Source: Bacteroidales bacterium
GTDB lineage: Bacteria > Bacteroidota > Bacteroidia > Bacteroidales > VadinHA17
NCBI GenBank assembly: GCA_025455395.1
Contig: JALOMO010000002.1
Span: 1 to 53,134 of the forward strand
DNA length: 53,134 bases
Reading direction: 5' to 3'
Positions 8,623 through 16,010 of the stretch are shown here, one piece after another (the stretch's first letter is position 1; each line of letters opens with the position of its first letter). The translations under genes were made by a program, and so were the position numbers. A model generated the notes under the pieces. That model was not told the DNA's origin. It was given only the letters and a program-made list of their open reading frames with translations, and did not search any database.

Positions 8623-9324
8623 ATGGATAATGAAACGATAATAAGAATTGAGGGTCTTAAAAAACACTTTCCTATGGGCAGCGGGAAGTTTACGGCTCTG
8701 AACGGTATTGATCTCACCTTCGGAAAGGGTGAGTTTACCGGCATAATAGGGCCCAGCGGGTCAGGTAAGACAACACTGCTTAATATTATCGGGACACTTG
8801 ATGTGCCTTCAGAGGGTAGTGCTCTCATTCTCGGGCAGTCTGTCGCTAATCTCACTCCTGCATCTTCTGCGGCTCTGCGAAAGTCAAAGCTGGGCTTTAT
8901 TTTCCAGAGCTATAATCTCTTTCAGGTGCACACCGTTTTCGAGAATGTTGAGTTTCCTCTCCTGCTACAGGGGATAGAGACCGCAAAGCGCAGACAGATG
9001 GTTCTTGATGCTCTCGAATGGGTCGGTCTGACTGACAAGATCAAATCTCGTCCGGCCCAGCTCTCGGGAGGCGAGAGTCAGCGTGTTGCTATTGCCCGTG
9101 CCATGGTGAAGAGACCAGCCGTGGTTCTTGCTGATGAGCCAACGGCAAATCTTGACGCAGCAAACTCTCACAACATCCTGCAGACGATGGAGAAGCTGAA
9201 CCGTGAGCTGCAGACTACATTCCTCTTTGCGACTCATGATGAGAAGGTAATAAGCTATGTCAGGAGGAAGATTTTTCTTTTTGACGGGAAAGTAGCCAGG
9301 GATGAGATTATTGACAAAAACTGA
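8623..9324 (+). CDS. LolD/MacB-type ABC transporter ATPase
   Basis: A 233-residue cytoplasmic ATPase. All motifs are intact: Walker A GPSGSGKT (43-50), Q-loop in FIFQSYNLF, signature LSGGESQ (147-153), Walker B VVLADEPT (167-174) and the H-loop histidine in ATHDEKV (H205). The length and the sequence style fit the LolD/MacB/FtsE subfamily, whose members power mechanotransmission across the inner membrane rather than substrate channelling through it. It lies 20 bases after the barrel gene and 15 before its two FtsX-type permeases, which it presumably energises as a heterodimeric-permease complex. Confidence 0.93.
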   Translation: MDNETIIRIEGLKKHFPMGSGKFTALNGIDLTFGKGEFTGIIGPSGSGKTTLLNIIGTLDVPSEGSALILGQSVANLTPASSAALRKSKLGFIFQSYNLFQVHTVFENVEFPLLLQGIETAKRRQMVLDALEWVGLTDKIKSRPAQLSGGESQRVAIARAMVKRPAVVLADEPTANLDAANSHNILQTMEKLNRELQTTFLFATHDEKVISYVRRKIFLFDGKVARDEIIDKN

Positions 9325-9339
9325 CCGGAGGAAGGAACC

Positions 9340-10512
9340 ATGATGGCATTCAATCTGGCATTCAGAAACCTCCTGGGAGCAGGATTAAGAACATGGCTCA
9401 ATGTTATTGTTCTCTCATTCTCCTTTGTAATAATAATATGGACCAAAGGCCTCCTTCAAGGATGGGACCGCCAGGCAAGACATGACATGATCAAATGGGA
9501 AATAGGCGGCGGTCAATACTGGCACGCCAGCTATGATCCATATGATCCTTTTACGTTATCTGATAGCCATGGTGCCATTCCGGAAGGGCTGGCGGCCATT
9601 GCAAGTGACACCTCCATTGTTCCGGTTCTCATTGCACAGGGGACTATCTTTCCTGCCGGAAGGATGCAGTCTGTCCTTATTAAGGGCATACCACCTGAAC
9701 AGAAGATACTGGCCCTTCCGACAGAAAAGCTTGTATCTGCCGATAATGATATACCAGCTATAATTGGCAGTTCCATGGCCGAAAATACCAGGCTTGGTGA
9801 AGGTGATTATGTGACACTTCGCTGGCGTGACAGGAATGGCACATTCGATGCCACGGAGATAAGGATTGCAGGGCTCTTTGAGACAACAGTGCCAACGGTA
9901 GACGTCGGACAGGTGTGGATACCCCTGGAAAAACTCCGCGAGATGATGCTGCTCCCGGGAGAGGCAACTGTACTTATTGCAGGAGAATTGACAGGTGAAG
10001 TATCAGTTACTGACGAATGGGTTTTCAAGGACCATAAAACATTACTGGCAGATATAGAGCAGATAATTAAGGCCAAGGGTTCAATGGGAGTGATCATCTG
10101 GGGTATCCTGCTTTTGCTCGCGATGCTCGCTGTGTTCGACACGCAGGTGTTCTCAATATTCAGAAGGCAGAAGGAGATAGGAACCTATGTGGCACTTGGC
10201 ATGACCCGGGGAGAGGTTGTGAAGCTTTTTACCATTGAGGGAGCAATGAATTCGGTACTGGCAGCGGCGGTAGGTGCAATTTATGGCATCCCGCTTCTTA
10301 CCCTTCAGGCCGTGAATGGCATTTCCATACCTGTCAAAAGCAGTGACTACGGCCTTGCCATGGCTGAGAAGCTTTATCCCGTTTACAGCATCGGCCTTAT
10401 TGCCGGAACAGTATTGATAGTGATGCTGGTAACGACCATAGTCAGCTACTGGCCCTCGCGAAAGATCGCCAGGCTTAATCCCACAGAAGCTTTAAGAGGG
10501 AGGATGCAATGA
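9340..10512 (+). CDS. FtsX/LolE-type ABC transporter permease (first of two)
   Basis: A 390-residue permease with the four-helix MacB/LolCE layout: one helix near residues 16-37, a periplasmic MacB-core-like domain of about 200 residues, then three helices at about 247-270, 300-325 and 355-378. The last cytoplasmic stretch ends in WPSRKIARLNPTEALRG, the typical coupling end of this family. The start ATG at 9340 is preceded by a GGAGGAAGG sequence at 9327-9335, one of the few strong Shine-Dalgarno-like sequences in the window. It overlaps the second permease by 4 bases (ATGA). In Lol systems such a pair extracts lipidated cargo from the outer leaflet of the inner membrane. Confidence 0.9.
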   Translation: MMAFNLAFRNLLGAGLRTWLNVIVLSFSFVIIIWTKGLLQGWDRQARHDMIKWEIGGGQYWHASYDPYDPFTLSDSHGAIPEGLAAIASDTSIVPVLIAQGTIFPAGRMQSVLIKGIPPEQKILALPTEKLVSADNDIPAIIGSSMAENTRLGEGDYVTLRWRDRNGTFDATEIRIAGLFETTVPTVDVGQVWIPLEKLREMMLLPGEATVLIAGELTGEVSVTDEWVFKDHKTLLADIEQIIKAKGSMGVIIWGILLLLAMLAVFDTQVFSIFRRQKEIGTYVALGMTRGEVVKLFTIEGAMNSVLAAAVGAIYGIPLLTLQAVNGISIPVKSSDYGLAMAEKLYPVYSIGLIAGTVLIVMLVTTIVSYWPSRKIARLNPTEALRGRMQ

Positions 10513-11783
10513 TCAGATTTCTTTTCAAAGGTCTCATAAGAGACAGAAACCGCAGCCTGATACCCTTTATAGTAACGGCAACCGGTGTGATGCTTACTGT
10601 GGTCTTTCATGCATGGATGACCGGTGTGATAGGTAACAGCATTGAATTTAATGCCCGATTTGCATCTGGTCATGTAAAAATAATGACCAGGGCTTACTCT
10701 GAGTATGCCGGCCAGTCACCTAACGACCTCGCAATCCTCGGAACTGATACTCTCACAGATCTCATCTCATCAGAGATACCAGAGATGGAGTTTGCAGAAC
10801 GCATTTACTTCGGAGGACTTATTGATGTGCCCGACAGCAGAGGTGAAACAAGGGCACAGGGACCGGCGCTGGGTATCGGAATTGATATGCTTTCAGGAGG
10901 CAACACTGAGGCAGAACGTATGAATATCCCATCATCACTTAAGAGTGGCGGCCTGCCCCGGAACAGCAATGAGGCTCTCCTCAGCAGCGAATTTGCAGAC
11001 AAACTTGGTATCATTCCGGGTGACGAATTCACACTGGTAGGATCAAGCATGTACGGAGAACTTACAATGCACAATTTTATACTCAGCGGGACAGTTGAAT
11101 TTGGTACAACAGCACTTGACAGAGGCACCATAATAGCGGATATTAACGATGTAAGAGAAGCATTGAATATGTTTGATGCTACTGGTGAGATATTGGGGTT
11201 TTTCAGAACAGGAACCTATAACGACGAAGAGGCAACACTGATTGTCAACAGGTTCAATGAAAAATACTCATCACCTGACGATGAATTCTCTCTTCTGATG
11301 AAGAGGCTCGCCCAACAGAATAATATGGGCTTCCTTGTTGAATACTCAGGCAAGCTTAAGGGGATTCTCGTCTCAGTATTTATTGTGGCTATGTCATTGA
11401 TTTTATGGAATGCAGGTCTTCTGGGTGGGTTAAGAAGATATGGTGAATTTGGTATGAGACTTGCAATAGGTGAAGAGAAAGGACATGTATATAAGACAAT
11501 GCTTATGGAATCACTCATCATAGGTTTCTTCGGGTCTCTGGCAGGCGTTGCCCTGGGAATGGTCATTGCCCTCTATCTTCAGAACCATGGTATCGACCTG
11601 GGAATTATGATGAAGAATGCCTCGGTTATGATGCCACAAGTATTCAGAGCCCGGATCACTCCCGAAACCTGGTATATTGGTTTCGTTCCGGGCTTTCTTT
11701 CCACACAGCTGGGGACACTTCTTGCCGGAATAGGAATATACAGACGCCAGACAGCTCAACTCTTTAAAGAACTAGAAGCATGA
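10509..11783 (+). CDS. FtsX/LolC-type ABC transporter permease (second of two)
   Basis: A 424-residue paralogue of the preceding permease, with helices at about residues 15-35, 287-305, 335-360 and 388-410 and a periplasmic domain between the first and second. FGMRLAIGEEKGHVYKTMLMES is the cytoplasmic loop seen in FtsX-domain permeases before the third helix. It overlaps both the upstream permease and the downstream LolA-like gene by 4 bases, so the three proteins should be made in fixed ratio. The two permeases differ enough in sequence to form an asymmetric complex, as LolC and LolE do. Confidence 0.9.
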   Translation: MIRFLFKGLIRDRNRSLIPFIVTATGVMLTVVFHAWMTGVIGNSIEFNARFASGHVKIMTRAYSEYAGQSPNDLAILGTDTLTDLISSEIPEMEFAERIYFGGLIDVPDSRGETRAQGPALGIGIDMLSGGNTEAERMNIPSSLKSGGLPRNSNEALLSSEFADKLGIIPGDEFTLVGSSMYGELTMHNFILSGTVEFGTTALDRGTIIADINDVREALNMFDATGEILGFFRTGTYNDEEATLIVNRFNEKYSSPDDEFSLLMKRLAQQNNMGFLVEYSGKLKGILVSVFIVAMSLILWNAGLLGGLRRYGEFGMRLAIGEEKGHVYKTMLMESLIIGFFGSLAGVALGMVIALYLQNHGIDLGIMMKNASVMMPQVFRARITPETWYIGFVPGFLSTQLGTLLAGIGIYRRQTAQLFKELEA

Positions 11784-12520
11784 AAAGACTTATTGCATTA
11801 ATTATTTTCATTACTGGTTACCTCTCCCTCAACGCACAGTATCCCGATGCGAAGAAGCTGCTTGAGAGGATTGATCAGAACATGTCATCTGAGAACCGTG
11901 TATTTTCATCTTCAATGATAATACACGGAAGGAGGACAACACATACTGTAAAGCTTAGGACATGGACTGCAGGTGAGGAAAAATCGTTCACCGAATATCT
12001 GTTTCCGGTGCGCGAACAGGGAACGAAGATGCTTAAGCTGGAAGACCAGCTCTGGATATACTCACCGTCAACAGACCGCATCATTCAGATTGCCGGGCAT
12101 ATGCTTCGCCAGTCGGTTATGGGTTCCGATCTGTCATATGAGGACCTGATGGAAGACAACAAACTGACTGACCAATACAATGCAAAGGTTACCGGAACAG
12201 AGACTGTCGACGGACACCAGTGCTGGGTTATAGAGCTTACTGCCTTTGTGACGGAAATCGCCTATCATGGCAAGAAGTTATGGGTTGACCAGGAACGAAA
12301 TATTCCTCTGAAAGAAGAGATGTATGCCAAGAGCGGAACCTTGCTTAAGCGAACTGAACTATCAGATATTCAGCGCATTAATGAACGATGGTACCCAAAA
12401 AAGATTGTCTTCAGGGATATGCTGAAAGAGGGTGATGGCACTGAATTCATTATTGATGAAATAGAATTCAATGTCCCCATCGAAGATCATATTTTCTCAA
12501 AAGCAAGTCTTAAAAAGTAG
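11780..12520 (+). CDS. LolA-like periplasmic outer-membrane lipoprotein-sorting protein
   Basis: A 246-residue protein with a type I signal peptide (cleavage near LNAQ, residue 19). The mature part matches the LolA-like family (PF17131 type): EKSFTEYLFP, GTKMLKLEDQLWIYSP, and the characteristic block GSDLSYEDLMEDN around residues 116-128, with the final WYPKKIVFRDM strand. Proteins of this family are half-barrels with a hydrophobic groove that carry lipid or lipoprotein across the periplasm, and they often sit next to MacB-like ABC or MMPL transporters. As the last gene of the operon it is the obvious carrier between the ABC complex and the outer membrane. Its 3' end overlaps the convergent hydrolase gene by 11 bases. 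Confidence 0.88.
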   Translation: MKRLIALIIFITGYLSLNAQYPDAKKLLERIDQNMSSENRVFSSSMIIHGRRTTHTVKLRTWTAGEEKSFTEYLFPVREQGTKMLKLEDQLWIYSPSTDRIIQIAGHMLRQSVMGSDLSYEDLMEDNKLTDQYNAKVTGTETVDGHQCWVIELTAFVTEIAYHGKKLWVDQERNIPLKEEMYAKSGTLLKRTELSDIQRINERWYPKKIVFRDMLKEGDGTEFIIDEIEFNVPIEDHIFSKASLKK

Positions 12521-13445
12521 GATCATTCAGATCACCTGTATCGACCAGAGGACGCGATCTGAGGTACTCAACTGCAATGTCAGAATTTATCGAGGTGTCA
12601 AACTCAATTCCCGCCTCATAATTGCTCTTAAGAAAGAAATTCAGCCAGGGCAGCAGGTACTTGTTAAGAGCCTGGTGCTGCTCCTCCCGGCTTATCCCGT
12701 CCTTGCAGAATGCCATTGTCTCCCCGAAATTGCATAGGGAATTATGCGATCCCATCTGGCAGTGGGTCCCTCCTTTGATAAGGATGTAAGTCTTTTCAGC
12801 TGAGGCTGAAAAATTATAGATCGGATACTGATGTTTTTCAGGTGGTGTTATGCAGTCGTTACTTCCGGCGAATATCAGGGTGGGCATTGCCACAGATGAG
12901 GCAGCCTGAATGGCAGATGGGGAGGTATTGAAGGGTGCCAGTGCAACGACCGCATTAATATCAAGGCGTCTGTTGGCTGCTGCAAATATTGCACCCCCTC
13001 CCATGCTGTGGCCCATAAGGCACCTTACGGTATCGGTTATACCATGTAGCGGTGAGGAAGTATCAGCCACCAGGCCATCAATGGCTCCCAGAACAAAAGC
13101 CAGGTCTTCTGAATATTCATCGTGTGACGGAAAAACCCCGGAGGCGGTTTCAGGAAAGACAAGGATGAATCCGGCCGGCACAAGCGCCTCCCGGATATTA
13201 AGATATGCTGCCGAAGGCATCATGTAACCATGCGCAAAACAAATTACCGGACATCTTCCATTAGATGATGCTCCTGCATCACCATTGGTGACCGACTGAA
13301 CTTCAGGGTAAAATATTTCTACTGGAATCTTTCTGTTACCTCTCAAGCTGTCAATGAGTTCAGTAGTTATATGCCCGGCAGTATAATTCTGGGCAAAAAT
13401 TCCTGAGCATATTAAGACAGAAGCGATGAGTGACAGGATTTTCAT
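12510..13445 (-). CDS. Exported alpha/beta hydrolase, chlorophyllase/cutinase-like
   Basis: A 311-residue serine hydrolase with a signal peptide (about 19 residues, ending FAQ). The fold landmarks are CFAHGYMM (oxyanion region, 69-76), the nucleophile elbow GHSMGG with S147, the acid in FAGSNDCITPP (D197) and the histidine in GGTHCQMG (H228). The sequence from the elbow to the histidine resembles dienelactone-hydrolase-like esterases and bacterial cutinases, in which SMGGG and a C-terminal THxxP segment are typical. Several cysteines near the C terminus could form stabilising disulfides. The likely reaction is ester hydrolysis in the periplasm; the substrate is unknown. It is divergent from the SDR at 13511 and overlaps the LolA-like gene at its 3' end. 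Confidence 0.85.
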   Translation of the reverse strand: MKILSLIASVLICSGIFAQNYTAGHITTELIDSLRGNRKIPVEIFYPEVQSVTNGDAGASSNGRCPVICFAHGYMMPSAAYLNIREALVPAGFILVFPETASGVFPSHDEYSEDLAFVLGAIDGLVADTSSPLHGITDTVRCLMGHSMGGGAIFAAANRRLDINAVVALAPFNTSPSAIQAASSVAMPTLIFAGSNDCITPPEKHQYPIYNFSASAEKTYILIKGGTHCQMGSHNSLCNFGETMAFCKDGISREEQHQALNKYLLPWLNFFLKSNYEAGIEFDTSINSDIAVEYLRSRPLVDTGDLNDPTF

Positions 13446-13449
13446 TCTG

Positions 13450-13457
13450 CAAATTTA
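13450..13457 (-). promoter_or_regulatory. Possible -7 element (TAAATTTG on the minus strand) for the hydrolase gene
   Basis: An exact TAnnTTTG match, read on the minus strand, lies 5 bases before the hydrolase ATG at 13445. Transcription from it would begin at or within a few bases of the start codon, so it would give a leaderless or nearly leaderless message. This geometry makes it doubtful. Confidence 0.22.
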
Positions 13458-13483
13458 AGTGTAACATATTTCAAAATGATCGT

Positions 13484-13491
13484 TACATTTG
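13484..13491 (+). promoter_or_regulatory. Candidate -7 element (TACATTTG) for the SDR/5-alpha-reductase genes
   Basis: An exact TAnnTTTG match 19 bases before the ATG at 13511. Transcription would begin near 13497, which would place the alternative TTG start at 13499 almost at the 5' end; this supports the ATG at 13511 as the true start. No clear -33 element is seen. Confidence 0.4.
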
Positions 13492-13510
13492 ACTGAATTT
13501 GCTGATTTCT

Positions 13511-14485
13511 ATGAAAATTGCCGTTACCGGTGCATCTGGTCATGTAGGCACAAACCTCTGCCGGATGCTGATTGAAGAAGGCTTTAGTGTTAAAGCCCTG
13601 ATCCATAGCTCCACACTGGGACTTGAGAATCTTGACCTTGAACTTGTCAGGGGTGACATTAACAGTGAATCTGACCTGAAAAATCTTTGCAGAGGATGTG
13701 AAACTGTGTTTAATCTTGCAGCCTGCATAAGTATCCGCCGGAAGGATGATGCCTGTATCAGGACCAATGCTGAAAGCTGTGTTACATTGATCAGCGCGGC
13801 CAAATCTGAAGGTGTCAGAAGAATCATCCATTTCAGCTCGATACATGCGTTCAATCATGAGCCGATGAACCATATTCTTGATGAGACCCGTGAGCTCGCT
13901 CTTGACAGCACAGCATCATATGACAGGTCAAAGGCTCTCGGCCAGAAGATAATGCTCGATGCCTCTTCGTCTGAGCTGGAAGTGGTTGTACTAAATCCGA
14001 CAGCTATCGTCGGCCCCTGCGATTACAAGCCTTCACTGATTGGTAATGCTGTCATAAGATTTTATAAAGGACAGAACCCCACTCTCATACCCGGAGGGTA
14101 CAACTGGGTGGATGTGAGGGATATATGCCGGGCTGCAATCAATTCAATAAACAAGGGCAGGCCCGGTCAGTGTTATCTGCTGGGTGGCAGTTGGCAGAGC
14201 CTTGAGACGCTGGCAGGTGCTATTTCACAACTAGGTGGCCACAAGGTTCCGGCGATCACACTGCCGATGTGGCTCGCCGGAGTCGGGGCCATATTCCTGA
14301 ACCTGCATGCAACGGTATCGGGTACAACTCCTTTGTACACACCGATGTCACTTGAAGCGCTTAAATTCGGTCACAGGAATATATCGAGCCTGAAGGCTGC
14401 AAAAGAGCTTGAGTTTGTCTCACGTCCTTTTGCACAGACAATGACTGATACGATAAGCTGGTTCAGACAAATAAGGTACATCTGA
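13511..14485 (+). CDS. Extended SDR, 3-beta-hydroxysteroid dehydrogenase/dihydroflavonol reductase-like
   Basis: A 324-residue NAD(P)-dependent oxidoreductase of the extended SDR class. TGASGHVG (6-13) is the dinucleotide motif, VRGDI follows strand 3, FSSIHAF carries the active-site serine region, and Y137-x3-K141 in SYDRSK is the catalytic pair. Members of this group act on sterols, hopanoid-linked sugars, flavonols and related C-OH/C=O pairs, so the substrate is open. I chose the ATG at 13511 over an upstream TTG at 13499 because the Rossmann motif then starts normally. Its stop codon overlaps by one base the start of a steroid-5-alpha-reductase-like gene, which suggests that the two act on the same terpenoid-like or steroid-like substrate. 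Confidence 0.85.
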   Translation: MKIAVTGASGHVGTNLCRMLIEEGFSVKALIHSSTLGLENLDLELVRGDINSESDLKNLCRGCETVFNLAACISIRRKDDACIRTNAESCVTLISAAKSEGVRRIIHFSSIHAFNHEPMNHILDETRELALDSTASYDRSKALGQKIMLDASSSELEVVVLNPTAIVGPCDYKPSLIGNAVIRFYKGQNPTLIPGGYNWVDVRDICRAAINSINKGRPGQCYLLGGSWQSLETLAGAISQLGGHKVPAITLPMWLAGVGAIFLNLHATVSGTTPLYTPMSLEALKFGHRNISSLKAAKELEFVSRPFAQTMTDTISWFRQIRYI

Positions 14486-15243
14486 TGGAAAAGACAACAT
14501 TCAATCTCCTGGTCTGGCTTTGGACAGCCATCGGCATCATGGTATTCCTCCTGCTGCTGTTTGTAACTGCACCATATGGAAGGCATTCTTCAAAAAAATG
14601 GGGTGTCACCATACCTGACCGCCTGGGGTGGTTCATGATGGAAGTACCTGCGCTACTTATCTTTATATGGTTGATAATCACCGGGAGTGCCCAGAAGACG
14701 GCAGTAGTTTGGATTATTGCCTTTCTCTATACCTTTCACTATTTCAATCGTTCCGTAATATATCCGATGCGCATCCGCACCAGAGGAAAAGAGATGCCTC
14801 TGATCATCGCCCTGATGGCAATATTCTTCAACTTTATAAACGCAGGATTCCTCGGCTATTATACCGGGACGCTCCAGACGCAATACAGCACTGAATGGCT
14901 GACAGATCCGCGCTTCATGGCAGGAATTGCACTTTTTATTACAGGAATGACAATAAATGTCAGCTCAGATGAGAAGCTCATACACCTCAGGCAGAAGAGT
15001 ACCAACGGTTACCAGATACCACGAGGAGGGCTGTTTGAGAAGATCTCCTGTCCTAACTTCTTCGGAGAGATAGTGGAATGGGCCGGATTTGCAATAGTAT
15101 GCTGGTCACTTCCGGCACTCTCATTCTTTGTCTGGACATTCTGCAACCTGGTACCACGGGCTCTTGCCCATCACAAATGGTACAGGAGCCATTTCAGTGA
15201 TTATCCCGCAGGCAGGAAGGCTGTTTTTCCCTTTATTTTGTAA
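14485..15243 (+). CDS. 3-oxo-5-alpha-steroid 4-dehydrogenase (steroid 5-alpha-reductase) family protein
   Basis: A 252-residue membrane protein with about six helices. The C-terminal 110 residues carry the family hallmarks: NGYQIPRGGLFEKISCPNF (NADPH-binding region), NFFGEIVEWAGFA, and the final HHKWYRSHFSDYP...RKAVFPF, which matches the C-terminal block of eukaryotic 5-alpha-reductases closely. The family reduces a C=C bond conjugated to a ketone in steroids or polyprenols with NADPH in the membrane. Length and order agree with the SRD5A1/2 group rather than the shorter DUF1295 proteins. Start and stop overlap by one base with the upstream 3-beta-HSD-like gene. Whether the natural substrate is a host steroid, a plant sterol or an endogenous lipid cannot be read from sequence. 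Confidence 0.88.
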   Translation: MEKTTFNLLVWLWTAIGIMVFLLLLFVTAPYGRHSSKKWGVTIPDRLGWFMMEVPALLIFIWLIITGSAQKTAVVWIIAFLYTFHYFNRSVIYPMRIRTRGKEMPLIIALMAIFFNFINAGFLGYYTGTLQTQYSTEWLTDPRFMAGIALFITGMTINVSSDEKLIHLRQKSTNGYQIPRGGLFEKISCPNFFGEIVEWAGFAIVCWSLPALSFFVWTFCNLVPRALAHHKWYRSHFSDYPAGRKAVFPFIL

Positions 15244-15266
15244 CTTAACGGCACTTATTCTCTGAA

Positions 15267-16010
15267 GTGGACACTACCTATCTCAGTTATCGTCTAAGGT
15301 TCATCTGGCTAACAGTTTTTGCTGTTGCCATGGGTTTCCTCGAGGCAATTGTAGTAGTCTATCTCAGAATGATATATTACCCCGAAGGATTCGTCTTTCC
15401 TCTTGCCCTTATTCCCCCGGAGGTGCTTTCAATTGAGTGGGTAAGAGAGATTGCCACGCTGGTCATGCTGGCAGGTATTGGTATTATTACAGGCAGGAAT
15501 AATCTGCAGAGACTCTTTTATGCTCTCTTTGCCTTTGGTATCTGGGACATCTTCTATTATGTGGCACTCAAATTATTCCTTGCATGGCCAGCCTCAATCC
15601 TTACATGGGACCTTCTCTTCCTGATCCCAATACCGTGGCTCGGGCCAGTGCTGGCACCAGTGATCTGCTCGGTCACAATGATAATAATGGCACTCCTGAT
15701 CATCGGCAAACAGGAAAGAGGGTTTATTGTAAATCCCTCCACTGCTGACTGGATATTGATCTATGGAGGCGCCGCAATAATCCTCTTTACATTCCTTGTT
15801 GATTATTCCTTAATTATAATTGACAGTGGAATCCTTACATCAGGGAGAACCCCTGATGAGTCAGAAAGGCTTATGTCAACTCTTAGCACTTATATCCCTG
15901 ACAATTATATGTGGCTGTTATTTGCCGCAGGAGAACTGTTCATTATTGCCGGCACTGTCAGAATCTTACTTAAACCCCATAAAAAAGAGACTCATGAGAA
16001 AGCTGATTAA
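15267..16010 (+). CDS. Unknown polytopic membrane protein
   Basis: A 247-residue protein with about six to seven predicted membrane helices (roughly residues 12-34, 57-75, 82-106, 112-148 as two, 157-180 and 214-234) and few soluble parts. A conserved-looking GFLEAIVVVYLR motif lies in the first helix and FGIWDIFYYVALK in the third, giving acidic residues within the membrane. I do not recognise a family. The start is a GTG at 15267, 23 bases after the reductase; no in-frame ATG lies close by. The next gene, a lipoprotein peptidase, overlaps its end by 17 bases, so the two are co-transcribed. Confidence 0.7.
   Translation: MDTTYLSYRLRFIWLTVFAVAMGFLEAIVVVYLRMIYYPEGFVFPLALIPPEVLSIEWVREIATLVMLAGIGIITGRNNLQRLFYALFAFGIWDIFYYVALKLFLAWPASILTWDLLFLIPIPWLGPVLAPVICSVTMIIMALLIIGKQERGFIVNPSTADWILIYGGAAIILFTFLVDYSLIIIDSGILTSGRTPDESERLMSTLSTYIPDNYMWLLFAAGELFIIAGTVRILLKPHKKETHEKAD

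Noticed and set aside
15820-15993. A 58-codon in-frame extension of the prolyl oligopeptidase, overlapping the upstream membrane protein gene.
   Set aside because: The extension would bury the lipoprotein signal peptide; the ATG at 15994 puts the signal at the N terminus.
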